This document shows, one piece after another, positions 27,758 to 36,767 of a stretch of 64,000 nt of DNA (positions are counted from its first letter, which is position 1; each line of letters opens with the position of its first letter). The stretch spans positions 124,001-188,000 of the forward strand of contig CBDCIS010000003.1 of assembly GCA_965217565.1 (NCBI GenBank). Direction: 5' to 3'. The position numbers were made by a program, and so were the translations under genes. Source of the DNA: CBDCIS01 sp965217565. Its GTDB lineage: Bacteria > Chloroflexota > Dehalococcoidia > Lucifugimonadales > CATOSD01. Below the pieces are notes generated by a model. The model worked only from the letters and a program-made list of their open reading frames with translations, had not been told where the DNA came from and did not search any database.

Positions 27758-28866
27758 CGCGTGGGCAAACATTCCTTCCCGCCATCCCAACACCGGCAAG
27801 GCAGTGACACCAAACTCCTGTCTATGTCGGCGACGCGAGTGCGGCCGCAGTAGGCCATGGCCCTATCGAACTCGGTTCTCAGAATCTCCAGCGCCGTTCG
27901 CACGCCGTCCCTGCCATCGACCGCGAGCCCCCAGAACAGTGGGCGGCCCATCAGGACTGCGCTCGCTCCGAGCGCCAACGCCTTGAGCACGTCCATCCCC
28001 CGGCGTATGCCGGAGTCCAAGTATATCTCCAGACTGCTACCAACGGCGCCGGCAATCGCGGGCAGTGTTTCGATTGATGAGAGCGTGCCATCGAGCTGCC
28101 TTCCACCGTGGTTCGAGACGATGATGGCGTCAACCCCGTGTTCCGCGCACAACGCGGCGTCCGCGGCGGTCCTGATTCCCTTGATTATCAGGGGCAGCCC
28201 CGTCAGAGAGCGCAGCCAGTCCAGCCGCGACCACGTGAGGCCGGTGAAGCGGGGCGGGGCCCAATCCGCAGCGTCGGGCACCCCCACTTGACGCTGTTGG
28301 ACAAGGTCGGGCCGGTCGCGCAGACTGCCCCAGACCGCGTCGGGGCTGGTGGTGAAGCCATTGCGCAGATCGCGCTCCTTGGGGCTTGGGCTTGGCGTGT
28401 CGACGGTCAGGCAGATAGCCTTGTAGCCCGCAGCCCCGGCGCGAGTCACCAGTATCTCGGTGACCTCGTCGCTGAAGTGGTAGAGCTGGAACCACAAGGG
28501 GCCTGTGGCGGCGGCGGCGACCTCTTCGATGCTGTAGCCTGAGCTGGTTGGCAGGGCGTACAGCGTGCCCGCGTCGCCCGCCGCCTGGGCGGTGGCGAGC
28601 TCGCCGTCGGGGTGCACTGCCCGCTGGCCGCCTGCGGGAGCGATCATTACCGGAAAGCTGATTCTTTCTCCGAGGACGCTCGTGGATGCGTCCCTGTCGT
28701 TCACGTCAACTAGGAAGCTGGGGTTTACGCTGATCTCGTCGAAGGCGATGCGGTTCCTACGCTTGGTGATTTCGTCAAACGCGGCAGCGTCCACGAAGTC
28801 CCACAGATTGTGCGGCATCACCTGCTTAGCCATCGCTTCGAGGTCGAACAAGCTGACTGGACGCAT
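27754..28866 (-). CDS. FMN-dependent alpha-hydroxy-acid oxidase/dehydrogenase
   Basis: A 370-aa TIM-barrel flavoprotein of the lactate oxidase/glycolate oxidase/mandelate dehydrogenase family. Motifs include VSLFDLEAMAKQVMPHNLWDFVDAAAFDE, SFPVMIAPAGGQRAVHPDGE, WFQLYHFSD, LIIKGIRTAADA (flavin Lys), and the catalytic IIVSNHGGRQLDG followed by YLDSGIRRGMDVLKALALGASAVLMGRP. The start at 28866 was chosen because GGGAGGTGA lies seven bases upstream. It oxidises a 2-hydroxyacid to a 2-oxoacid; the exact substrate is unknown. Confidence 0.93.
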   Translation of the reverse strand: MRPVSLFDLEAMAKQVMPHNLWDFVDAAAFDEITKRRNRIAFDEISVNPSFLVDVNDRDASTSVLGERISFPVMIAPAGGQRAVHPDGELATAQAAGDAGTLYALPTSSGYSIEEVAAAATGPLWFQLYHFSDEVTEILVTRAGAAGYKAICLTVDTPSPSPKERDLRNGFTTSPDAVWGSLRDRPDLVQQRQVGVPDAADWAPPRFTGLTWSRLDWLRSLTGLPLIIKGIRTAADAALCAEHGVDAIIVSNHGGRQLDGTLSSIETLPAIAGAVGSSLEIYLDSGIRRGMDVLKALALGASAVLMGRPLFWGLAVDGRDGVRTALEILRTEFDRAMAYCGRTRVADIDRSLVSLPCRCWDGGKECLPTR

Positions 28867-28991
28867 CTCAGGCTCACCTCCCATTCATTTGCATCGAGGC
28901 CTATTCTATCCCCGTTGCGACTGAAGTGAAAGCGGCGGCGGCCAGCCGCTGGGGCGACAGGCGGTTGCTCCTACCCCGGCAGGGACGTTAC

Positions 28992-29951
28992 CTACGCCGA
29001 CCCAAGTTTTCTGGTCAGATTCTGAAGCATATCATCGACCATACTCTCGATGTCGTAGGCCGGCTGCCAGTCCCACTCCTCGCGAGCGGCTGAGTCATCA
29101 AGGGAGTTGGGCCAGGAGTCGGCGATTGCCTGGCGGAGCGGGTCGATTTCGTATTCGATCGTGAAGCCGGGGACGCGCCTCCTGATGGCGTCGGCAAGCT
29201 CGGCGGGAGTGAAGCTCATCGAGTTGACGTTGAAGTCGGCGTGGTGTCGGAGTCTGCTCGCGTCCGCTTCCGCCAGCTGGATCAGCGACGAGATAGCGTC
29301 CGGCATGTACATCATGGGCAGCGCGGTATCCGGTTTCAGGTAGCAGGTGTAGCGCTTTTTCCGTATCGCGCCGTAGAAGATGGCGACCGCGTAGTCCGTC
29401 GTGCCCGCCGTCGGCTCGGTTTTGAAGCTTACGATTCCGGGAAGCCGGGCGCCCCTGACATCCAGCCCCAGTTTCTCCGAGTAGTAGTTGCCCATCAGTT
29501 CCCCAAAGACTTTCGAGATGCCGTAGAGCGTGTTCGGCCTCTGGAGGGTTTCGTTGGGGGTGTCGTCGCTGGGCGTGTCCGGGCCAAAGGCGGCGATCGA
29601 GCTGGGCACGATGACCTGCCGGAGGCCGTTGTCCCGCGACGCTTCCAGCACGTTGTACAGCCCGGTGATGTTGACGTCGTAGGCGGCCTGGCGGTTGCTT
29701 TCGGCGAGGGCGGACAGAATCGAACTCATGTGGTAGATGGTGTCAATGCCGAACCGCTCGATGGCTCCGCCTACCGCGCCGTAGTCGGCGACGTTTACGC
29801 TGGTGGACGGCCCGGTTTCCCTCACGTCGTCCGGGAGCGGCGTAACGTGCCCTGCCGCGACGACATTTTCGTTGCCGTATCTCTTGCGGAGTTCGGGGAC
29901 GAGCTCGGAGCCTATCTGCCCCGCCGCGCCCGTAACCAGTATGCGGGTCAT
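28992..29951 (-). CDS. L-threonine 3-dehydrogenase-like, epimerase-type SDR
   Basis: A 319-aa extended SDR. It begins MTRILVTGAAGQIGSELVPEL, has IYHMSSILSALAE and NVLEASRDNGLRQVIVPSSIAAFGPDTP, the catalytic YGISKVFGE, and the substrate-loop LPGIVSFKTEPTAGTTDYAV. The MMYMPDAISSLIQLAEA segment matches the epimerase-type threonine dehydrogenases best. That enzyme oxidises threonine to 2-amino-3-oxobutyrate with NAD. It is 46 bases downstream of the neighbouring SDR gene on the same strand. Confidence 0.85.
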   Translation of the reverse strand: MTRILVTGAAGQIGSELVPELRKRYGNENVVAAGHVTPLPDDVRETGPSTSVNVADYGAVGGAIERFGIDTIYHMSSILSALAESNRQAAYDVNITGLYNVLEASRDNGLRQVIVPSSIAAFGPDTPSDDTPNETLQRPNTLYGISKVFGELMGNYYSEKLGLDVRGARLPGIVSFKTEPTAGTTDYAVAIFYGAIRKKRYTCYLKPDTALPMMYMPDAISSLIQLAEADASRLRHHADFNVNSMSFTPAELADAIRRRVPGFTIEYEIDPLRQAIADSWPNSLDDSAAREEWDWQPAYDIESMVDDMLQNLTRKLGSA

Positions 29952-29997
29952 ATCTGGTGCTCAGTCTGTCAGTTGGTCGGTATTTCAGTGGTAACGG

Positions 29998-30759
29998 CTA
30001 GATCATCAGGTCGCCGCCATTGATGTCCAGAGACGCGCCCGTGATGTATGAGGCCCTGTCGGACGCCAGGAAGGCAACGAGCTCGGCCACCTCGTGGGGT
30101 TCGCCGAGTCGGCTGATGGGGAAGCCCTCGGCATACGCCCTGGCGCGTTCGTCGCTGATGACTTCGCGCACCATCTCGGTGTCTATCAGGCCGGGGCAGA
30201 CCGCGTTCACCGTGATGCCGTACTGGGCGACCTCCTTCGCCAGGTGGCGCGTGAAGCCCAGGACGCCCGCTTTGGCCGCCGTGTAGTGGGCGCCACCGAC
30301 GGTGCTGACGTTCTTGCCGGCCGTCGAAGAGAAGTTGACGATTCGCCCCCAGCCGGCGGCTCTCATCGCCGGAAGCGCGGCCCTGGAGCAAAGGTATGTT
30401 CCCTTCAGGTTGACGCCGACTACCAGGTCCCACTCGTCTTCTTCTATGTCGATCACGGGCGTTGGACGAAGGATGCCCGCGTTGTTGACCAGGATGTGCA
30501 CCGCGCCGTAGCGCGCTCTCGCGGTCGCCAACATGCGGCCTACGTCGGCGCTGGAAGTGACGTCGCCCGGAGACGCGGTCGCGTCGTAGCCGCGTCCTCT
30601 GAGGTCGGACGCGGTGCGCTCCGCGGACTGCGGGTTCACGTCGTTCACGACGACGCTCGTGCCGCCCTCCGCGAGCCTGCGCGCCACGGCATAGCCCATG
30701 CCCTGCCCCGCACCCGTAACGATCGCCACGCGACCGGCGAATTCGGTTGTGCTGTTCAT
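29998..30759 (-). CDS. SDR-family NAD(P)-dependent oxidoreductase
   Basis: A 253-aa classical short-chain dehydrogenase: the cofactor motif VTGAGQGMGYAVARRLAEGG, HILVNNAGILRPTPV, the catalytic Ser in VNFSSTAGK, Tyr-x3-Lys in HYTAAKAGV, and C-terminal SYITGASLDINGGDLMI. It resembles 3-oxoacyl-ACP reductase or 3-hydroxybutyrate dehydrogenase-like proteins. The substrate is not determined. It sits between the TDH-like gene and aprA on the same strand, with a 99-base gap to aprA. Confidence 0.9.
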   Translation of the reverse strand: MNSTTEFAGRVAIVTGAGQGMGYAVARRLAEGGTSVVVNDVNPQSAERTASDLRGRGYDATASPGDVTSSADVGRMLATARARYGAVHILVNNAGILRPTPVIDIEEDEWDLVVGVNLKGTYLCSRAALPAMRAAGWGRIVNFSSTAGKNVSTVGGAHYTAAKAGVLGFTRHLAKEVAQYGITVNAVCPGLIDTEMVREVISDERARAYAEGFPISRLGEPHEVAELVAFLASDRASYITGASLDINGGDLMI

Positions 30760-30858
30760 CGCGCCCTACCAATCCTGGGATTCCAGAGCCTAACGAAACG
30801 CGCCCTCCATGGCGGTCCAAGGCCGCCCGTGGAAGGCGCGTCCGGGCAAGCCGTCCTT

Positions 30859-32733
30859 CTAGTGAACCAGCTGCTTGTAGGGCTTGGTGAAGGTCTCCCA
30901 GTTGTGCGTGTCCGGGTCGAACCGCGAGTTCACGAACACCCGCCAATTCTCGTCGTCGAGATTCGGGTAGTCGCTCCTGTAGTAGTAGCCCGGCCAGCGA
31001 GTCTCCTTGCGATAGAGCAAGTGCCGCACGTGGGCCTCCGCGACCCAGGCGCGATGCACCACCTCCCAACTCCTGAGCAGTTCGTGGAGGTTCCGGGCGG
31101 CAAGGCTCTGGAGATCTTCCCTGAAGAACTTGAGAAGCTCCAATCCCCTGGTGAGCAGCGGCTCGTTCATCGTGTACTGCGTGGAGATCCCGCCCGCGTA
31201 CTCGTCCATTATCTTCTGAAGCCTTATCAGCGCCTGCTTGGGCATCAGGTAGTTGGGATTGACCTCTTCACTGGTGGACGCGCCGCTGTGCGACCGGAAG
31301 GTTCCGAGCGGCCGCATGATCGTCTCGCTGAGCTCTCGCACCATGTTGTCGTCGATCTGGGGGGCGTCGGCCACGTCGCGGGCGTATGCCACGGCGGACT
31401 TGGCCGCTATCTTGCCCTCAGTGAACGAACCCGAGGAGAACTTGTGAGGTGCCGCGCCGACGCCGTCCCCGGCGGCGAACAACCCGTTGATAGTCGTCAT
31501 CCTGTTGTAGCCCCACTTGTAGTCCGACGGCGCAAGGTCATCGGGGCCGCTCACCCATGCCCCGGCTTCGCCGGAGTGGGATCCCATGATGTACGGTTCG
31601 GCGAGCACTATCTCGGACGCCGTGTCCTCTGGGGCGATGTTTTGCGCCGCCCACATCAGAGCCTGGGAGATGGTCATGTCCAGGAAGTCCTCCCACGCCT
31701 CGCTCCTGACCTCCTCGAACCTCTCGGGGTCGAACTCGCCAGCATCGCCCTTCGAGAGCTTGGCGATGGCCTCCTCGGTTCTGATGTAGATGGGCGACTT
31801 GCCTTCGGTGATGTCCAAGAACATCTGGTGGTTGCGTAGTGGCGTCGGGGTGGGGACGGCAGAGCCGTAGGGCTCGAACTTCTTCAGTTCGTCCGCCCTG
31901 GTTACGGTGTAGTCCTCCCCGTAGGCGTTGGTTGCTCTCGCACCGAAGAACTGGAACCACATTCCAATGGGGCCGTAGCCGTCCTTGAACCTGGAGGGAA
32001 CGAACCTGTGCTCCATCTGGGTCATCTCCGCGCCGATGGGAATCACGAGGCCATAGACCGAGCCTGTGTCGAACACCGAGTACCAAGTCCTGCCCAGTCC
32101 CTCACCGGTGGAGCGCGGCCTGAAGATGTTGGAGGCCCCGCCAGAGGTGCATATGACCGCCCTAGCCTTGAAGACGTAGATTTTGCCGTCCCTGACGCCG
32201 AACCCGATGGCGCCGGCGATCCTGTTGGGGTCTCGCTTGTCGGGGAGCAGGTGAGTGATGAGTATCCGCTCGTAGAGATTGTCCTCTCCGAGGGCGGCTC
32301 TCGCGGGCTCGGCCACGACGGGCTTTATGGACTCGCCATGAATGGGAAGCTGCCATCGTCCCACCCTCTGGTAGGATCCGTCCGGCTTCTTGAAGATGGG
32401 CAGTCCCCATTCCTCCCACATGTGCACGGAGGCGTCAACGTGGCGGGCCACGTCATAGACGAGGTCCTCCCTGGCGAGGCCCATCATATCGTTGCGGACG
32501 TAGCCCACGAAGTCCTCCGGCGTGTTCCAGCCCGACCTCATGCCCATGTAGCAGTTGATGGCGGAGAGTCCCTCTCCGGTGGCTCCACTGCGTTCGATGA
32601 CGGCCTTCTCTACCAGAACGACTCTGAGGTCTTTGCCCCAGAAGTTCGCCTCGTAGGCCGCGCCGCATCCGCTCATACCGCCGCCAACGACAAGAACGTC
32701 GCACTCAATGGTTTCGATTTCAGGCGTTGTCAT
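30859..32733 (-). CDS. aprA: Adenylylsulfate reductase alpha subunit (flavoprotein)
   Basis: A 624-aa FAD subunit interconverting APS and sulfite plus AMP. It begins with the FAD motif CDVLVVGGGMSGCGAAYEAN, then SGATGEGLSAINCYMG, SGGASNIFRPRSTGEG, and the family block EHRFVPSRFKDGYGPIGMWF with LRNHQMFLDI. These carry the Arg and His that line the substrate site in Archaeoglobus AprA. aprB is directly upstream, 20 bases away, as in all apr operons. No sat, qmo or aprM lies in the window, so direction (sulfite oxidation or detoxification against sulfate reduction) cannot be decided; SAR11- or SAR202-like sulfite oxidation is plausible. Confidence 0.93.
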   Translation of the reverse strand: MTTPEIETIECDVLVVGGGMSGCGAAYEANFWGKDLRVVLVEKAVIERSGATGEGLSAINCYMGMRSGWNTPEDFVGYVRNDMMGLAREDLVYDVARHVDASVHMWEEWGLPIFKKPDGSYQRVGRWQLPIHGESIKPVVAEPARAALGEDNLYERILITHLLPDKRDPNRIAGAIGFGVRDGKIYVFKARAVICTSGGASNIFRPRSTGEGLGRTWYSVFDTGSVYGLVIPIGAEMTQMEHRFVPSRFKDGYGPIGMWFQFFGARATNAYGEDYTVTRADELKKFEPYGSAVPTPTPLRNHQMFLDITEGKSPIYIRTEEAIAKLSKGDAGEFDPERFEEVRSEAWEDFLDMTISQALMWAAQNIAPEDTASEIVLAEPYIMGSHSGEAGAWVSGPDDLAPSDYKWGYNRMTTINGLFAAGDGVGAAPHKFSSGSFTEGKIAAKSAVAYARDVADAPQIDDNMVRELSETIMRPLGTFRSHSGASTSEEVNPNYLMPKQALIRLQKIMDEYAGGISTQYTMNEPLLTRGLELLKFFREDLQSLAARNLHELLRSWEVVHRAWVAEAHVRHLLYRKETRWPGYYYRSDYPNLDDENWRVFVNSRFDPDTHNWETFTKPYKQLVH

Positions 32734-32753
32734 TGTTTACGCAACCTCCCTTG

Positions 32754-33200
32754 TCAGCTTTTCAGCGTCGATAGCCGGTCCACGCCCAGCCATATGGATT
32801 CGCCCGCGAGTCCCTGTCCGGCGGCGTCGGCCGGCCCAGGCTCCGGGAAGTTCTTGTACGGCTCTGTGGAGCCGACGGGAGTAGTGCGGACCGGGAAAGT
32901 GAAGTGCAGGATGCGTCCGTCCCTGAACTTCACCTCCCAGGTGATGTCGCTGTCCGTTCTGTGCGGCTTCAGCGACGCACCCAGCGGAACGAAGTCCGAA
33001 TAGCCGCGCACCTCGATGGCTTCCTGCGGGCACATCTTCACGCACGCGAAGCACTCCGAGCACATCTCCGGCTCCTGGTTGAAACCCTTGCGGCTATCCA
33101 AGTTCAGAACCATCAGGTCGTTGGGGCATATGTGCACGCACTTGGGCATGTCAAGGGTGACGCAGCCGTCGCACACGTTGGGGTCAACGAAAGTAGGCAT
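32754..33200 (-). CDS. aprB: Adenylylsulfate reductase beta subunit (ferredoxin-like)
   Basis: A 148-aa electron-transfer subunit with two [4Fe-4S] clusters: CDGCVTLDMPKCVHICP (residues 10-26) and CSECFACVKMCP (47-58). The C-terminal extension (FPVRTTPVGSTEPYKNFPEP) that wraps around AprA is conserved. The start MPTFVDPN at 33200 has GAGGTGA just upstream. In sulfate reducers residue 48 is a Trp (CWEC) bridging the two clusters; here residue 48 is Ser (CSEC). It is the first gene of the apr operon. Confidence 0.94.
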   Translation of the reverse strand: MPTFVDPNVCDGCVTLDMPKCVHICPNDLMVLNLDSRKGFNQEPEMCSECFACVKMCPQEAIEVRGYSDFVPLGASLKPHRTDSDITWEVKFRDGRILHFTFPVRTTPVGSTEPYKNFPEPGPADAAGQGLAGESIWLGVDRLSTLKS

Positions 33201-33440
33201 TCTCTCACCTCGCCAAAAATATCCCAGAGACAAGATGATGGCATCGCGTTAGCAATGCCATCACACTGAAGAGACCTCGATTGTCCTAGAACACGTACAG
33301 ATGCACATTTTAGCAACCTTCTCCTAAGCTCACCGAGTGGAATCGTCCGCGTCGCCGCCAACGCCCCCCACGGTATCCCGCTCTGGGCGGCAACATATTA
33401 CCACAAGTCACAGAAATTGTCACCAACTGCCCGGAGCCAA

Positions 33441-33541
33441 AACCCGTATCAATCTAGCGCCCAATTCGTAGGGGCGTTCCCCTGTGGGCGCCCTGGGTAT
33501 GATGAACGACGCGGGCAACCAAAGGGACGCCCCTACAGTCG
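33441..33541. repeat. Dispersed GTATCA-family repeat
   Basis: This lies in the 389-base divergent gap between aprB and tsaD. It starts AACCCGTATCAATCTAG, and has GTAGGGGCGTTCCCC, GGTATGATGAACGACGCGGGC and AAGGGACGCCCCTACAG, closely matching 8708-8839 but with a worn right end. The rest of the gap (33201-33440) shows no motif I can name. Confidence 0.5.
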
Positions 33542-33589
33542 ATCATCCCATGAATGGACTATGAGGCCGAATGTAGTAACATAGAGGCT

Positions 33590-34615
33590 ATGAGAATCCT
33601 TGGCATAGAGACCTCCTGCGACGAGACCGCCGCGGCCGTCATCGAAGACGGCAGGGTCATCCATTCGAACGTCGTCGCGTCGCAGGCCGAAATGCACGCC
33701 AGGTTTGGGGGGATCGTTCCCGAGGTTGCGTCCAGGCAGCACTTCCTGACCATCGTCCCGGTGATAACACAGGCCCTCGAGGAGGCCAACGTGGAGTTGG
33801 CGCGGCTGGATGGCATCGCCGTAACTCACGGCCCGGGACTGGCGGGGTCCCTGCTGATCGGCGTAAACACGGCTAAGGGTTTCGCGCTGGCAAACGGGCT
33901 GCCGTTCATCGGAGTCAACCACCTCGAAGGGCACGTGTACGCCGCATGGCTGGAGGAGCGTGACCCGGAGATGGAGCCTGGATTTCCCTTAATCTGCCTG
34001 ATCGCTTCCGGGGGCCACACGGACCTCATCCTGGCGGAGGGTCACGGGCGGTTTACGCTAATCGGCAGGACGAGGGACGACGCGGCGGGAGAGGCGTTCG
34101 ACAAGGCGGCACGAGTGTTGGGGCTTGGGTTTCCCGGCGGCCCGGAGATACAGAGGGCTTCGGCCTCCAGCACGGGCGAGGAGCCGAGGCTCCCCAGGCC
34201 TCGCGTCAAGGACTCGTTGGACTTCAGCTTCAGCGGCCTCAAGACTGCCCTTGTACGGCGGGCAGAGGACAAGGGGATGTACCCGCCGCCCGAAGATGCC
34301 GAGCTGGATGCCCAGCAGGTAGCCAACGTCGCTGGAGCCTTCCAGGAAGCAATAGTCGATACGATGCTGCGGCGCACCGTGGAGGCGGCAAAGCTGCACG
34401 ACGTCAAGGGGGTGCTGCTGGGAGGAGGCGTGGCCGCCAACAGCCTGCTGCGCGAAGAGATGGTCAAGCACTCACCCGTAGAGGTAGTTGTGCCTCGACC
34501 TGCGCTGTGCACCGACAACGCGGCAATGATTGGAGCGGCCGCCTACTTTCACTTTAGAAGCGGCGCGAAATACGAGTGGGACATCGACATCGTGCCCAAC
34601 CTCAGACTGGGTTAG
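33590..34615 (+). CDS. tsaD: tRNA N6-adenosine threonylcarbamoyltransferase TsaD
   Basis: A 341-aa ASKHA-fold protein that transfers threonylcarbamoyl to A37 of ANN-decoding tRNAs, with TsaB/TsaE elsewhere. Motifs are MRILGIETSCDETAAAVIEDG, the metal-binding HLEGHVYAAW, LIASGGHTDLIL, DDAAGEAFDKAARVLGLGFPGGP and the C-terminal GGGVAANSLLREEM and TDNAAMIGAAAYF. The start at 33590 matches the family N-terminus; an upstream in-frame ATG at 33554 does not. It is a single core gene between accessory genes. Confidence 0.97.
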   Translation: MRILGIETSCDETAAAVIEDGRVIHSNVVASQAEMHARFGGIVPEVASRQHFLTIVPVITQALEEANVELARLDGIAVTHGPGLAGSLLIGVNTAKGFALANGLPFIGVNHLEGHVYAAWLEERDPEMEPGFPLICLIASGGHTDLILAEGHGRFTLIGRTRDDAAGEAFDKAARVLGLGFPGGPEIQRASASSTGEEPRLPRPRVKDSLDFSFSGLKTALVRRAEDKGMYPPPEDAELDAQQVANVAGAFQEAIVDTMLRRTVEAAKLHDVKGVLLGGGVAANSLLREEMVKHSPVEVVVPRPALCTDNAAMIGAAAYFHFRSGAKYEWDIDIVPNLRLG

Positions 34616-34623
34616 TCTCCACT

Positions 34624-35190
34624 CTATCGCGGCGCGAAGCGGTTGGCGCGAGAAAAAGCGTCCGAGCCATCCTCTTCCTTCTCCTTGAGTTGAAACAGGC
34701 GGTTGATGAAGTCGAACACGTGCGCGGAGGCGCCATCCACCTCCAGGTCTGCCTTGAGCTCCGACGACCCCGTTTTGAAGACCACGAACTGTTTACCGGG
34801 CGAGGTGAAGTGGTCGATGATGAGGTAGATCCCGAGAATCACGACGATACCCGGAGCAGCCATTCTGCCCACAGAGTGATCGATTATGAAGAAGAGAAAG
34901 AATGCGGCGATAAATGCCAGTCCGGCCCATACGAAGGCGCCGTTTCCCTCCCTATGAACGCTGAACTCAACCGCTTCCACGTCTCGAACCGACGCGAACA
35001 CGGCTCTTCGGTTCTTGCCGCTGCGGTTGATATAGATGATGCGCTTATCGGTGAGCAGCATTACGGCAGAGGCAGCGGAGGAGTCGCGGTTGGGTTCGTC
35101 CCTCAGAACAAGCGCGGACTCCAGCTTTTCTTTTTCCAAAAGATTGACATCGTTAACCCCTAGCTGATGCAGCTCCACCTGCGCCTCCAC
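34624..35190 (-). CDS. Membrane protein with bacterial PH-like domain
   Basis: A 188-aa protein of unknown function. The first ~75 residues (LTDKRIIYINRSGKNRRAVFASVRDVEAVEF) resemble bacterial PH/YdbS-like domains. Two hydrophobic helices follow (GAFVWAGLAFIAAFFLFFII and GIVVILGIYLII), then a second soluble strand-rich part (KQFVVFKTGSSELKADLEV) and a charged tail. The start is a GTG at 35190; a second GTG at 35178, with GGAGG five bases upstream, is equally possible. It is convergent with tsaD, nine bases apart. Confidence 0.65.
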   Translation of the reverse strand: MEAQVELHQLGVNDVNLLEKEKLESALVLRDEPNRDSSAASAVMLLTDKRIIYINRSGKNRRAVFASVRDVEAVEFSVHREGNGAFVWAGLAFIAAFFLFFIIDHSVGRMAAPGIVVILGIYLIIDHFTSPGKQFVVFKTGSSELKADLEVDGASAHVFDFINRLFQLKEKEEDGSDAFSRANRFAPR

Positions 35191-35349
35191 TCAGGCCAAC
35201 GTTCGTTCAAACAACCGTCCAATGATACCGCCTCTCGTTGAGACTGCCGCGCAACCGTCATTCCCACTTTCGCCGGAATCCATGTAGCCACGCAAAGGTC
35301 TTCTTACCGCATAAGGTTGAGATAGGGCCACGTCATCGCTCTGCTTGCG

Positions 35350-36585
35350 TCACGCGGGAGGTCTGCTGTCCAGAAAGACATCTCCGCCCTTCATCACGAA
35401 GACAACGCTCTTGCCGAACTCCAGCGACGTAACGTCGCTCAGGGGGTCGCCCTCGACGAGAATCAGATCAGCCGCCTTGCCCGCGACTATGGAACCGGTC
35501 TCGGCCTCCAGTCCCAGGCACTCCGCCGCAAGGCTCGTGGCGGCGACGATGGCCTGCATGGGAGTCATGCCCGCTTCCACCAGGCAGCTTAGCTCGTGGG
35601 CGTTGTTGCCGTGCATCCAGCCGCCTTCGTCGGTGCCCGCCACGACCTTGACGCCGGCTTCCATTGCCATCCGAAGGCTGTTGACGTGGTGCTCCCGGAG
35701 CTCGGCGGCGCGCGCCCTGCCGTGAGGCGTGCCCCGCGAGCCGTGGAAGACATACACCCCGAAGGTAGGGATAAAGAAGACGTCCCTCTCGGCCATGATT
35801 TGCAATAGCTCCGGGTCCTCATCGAGATATGTCCCGTGCTCGATCGAGTTCGCGCCCAGTTCCACGCCCGCGCGCAGACCGGGGCCGCCCAGCGCGTGGC
35901 ACATCACACGCCTGCCGAGGTTGTGGGCCTCGTCAATGAGCGCCTCAAGTTCGGCCCTGCTGATCAGCATGTCCTTGGGGCCGAGTCCCGGCCTCGAGCT
36001 CGCGCCGCCTGTCGTCGCCGTCTTTATCACGTCAGCTCCCGCGCGCACCATCTGACGCACCCTCGCGCGCATGGCGTCCGCGCCATTGGCCACGCCGGGA
36101 GGCAGGGCAGGATCCGGAGGAGCGGGATGGCCGTAGCCGGACGGGCTGACGTGGTCGCCGATTCCGCCGGTAGGCGAGATGATGTTGAGCGCGACCTGGA
36201 GCCTCGGCCCGGGAACAAGCCCCTCATCGACCGCATCGCGGAATCCTGCGGCGAGCCCTCCGGCGTCCCTGACGGTGGTGTAGCCGCTATCGAGCGTCTG
36301 CTTGAGCACGGACGCCACGCGCATGTCCCGCAGGCTGCGCGTCTCGGTCAGCCCCCATCGGCTCGCCACTTCATAGCCAAAATTGGCAAGGTGGTCATGG
36401 CAGTCGATGAGGCCGGGAAGCAGCGTCAATCCAGCAACGTCAATGACCTCCGCGCCGGGCGGAATCCTCACGCTCGCCGACGCGCCGGCGGACGCTATCC
36501 TGCCCCCATCGACCAGCACGGTAGCGTTGGGCACCGGCGAGCCGCCCATGCCATCGATCAAAGTCGCGCCCGTTATAGCTCTCAT
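35350..36585 (-). CDS. Amidohydrolase (imidazolonepropionase/Xaa-Pro dipeptidase-like)
   Basis: A 411-aa metal-dependent hydrolase. The metal site is formed by LPGLIDCHDHLANFG, a likely carbamylated Lys in GADVIKTATTGG, His in VMCHALGG, His in SIEHGTYLD, and Asp in VVAGTDEGGW. The C-terminal strand KAADLILVEGDPLSDV is typical of the family. The start has GGAGG upstream. Relatives act on peptide-like or cyclic amides (prolidase, ochratoxinase-like), but substrate is unknown. It diverges from the first DSD1-like gene. Confidence 0.9.
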   Translation of the reverse strand: MRAITGATLIDGMGGSPVPNATVLVDGGRIASAGASASVRIPPGAEVIDVAGLTLLPGLIDCHDHLANFGYEVASRWGLTETRSLRDMRVASVLKQTLDSGYTTVRDAGGLAAGFRDAVDEGLVPGPRLQVALNIISPTGGIGDHVSPSGYGHPAPPDPALPPGVANGADAMRARVRQMVRAGADVIKTATTGGASSRPGLGPKDMLISRAELEALIDEAHNLGRRVMCHALGGPGLRAGVELGANSIEHGTYLDEDPELLQIMAERDVFFIPTFGVYVFHGSRGTPHGRARAAELREHHVNSLRMAMEAGVKVVAGTDEGGWMHGNNAHELSCLVEAGMTPMQAIVAATSLAAECLGLEAETGSIVAGKAADLILVEGDPLSDVTSLEFGKSVVFVMKGGDVFLDSRPPA

Positions 36586-36767
36586 GCGCCGCCTCCACAG
36601 GTGGTGAATCGCGTCAATCCCCTAATGCCGCCATGTTAACACGGGGCTACCTTCTGTCCAAGTGTGGGCGGGAGAAGCGATAGACGTACTGAACGCGCGC
36701 GTGGTATTCTGCTCCTTGAATACCGCTATGCGCCCACCCTGCGGGAATGGCGCAGACAGGATAGGTT

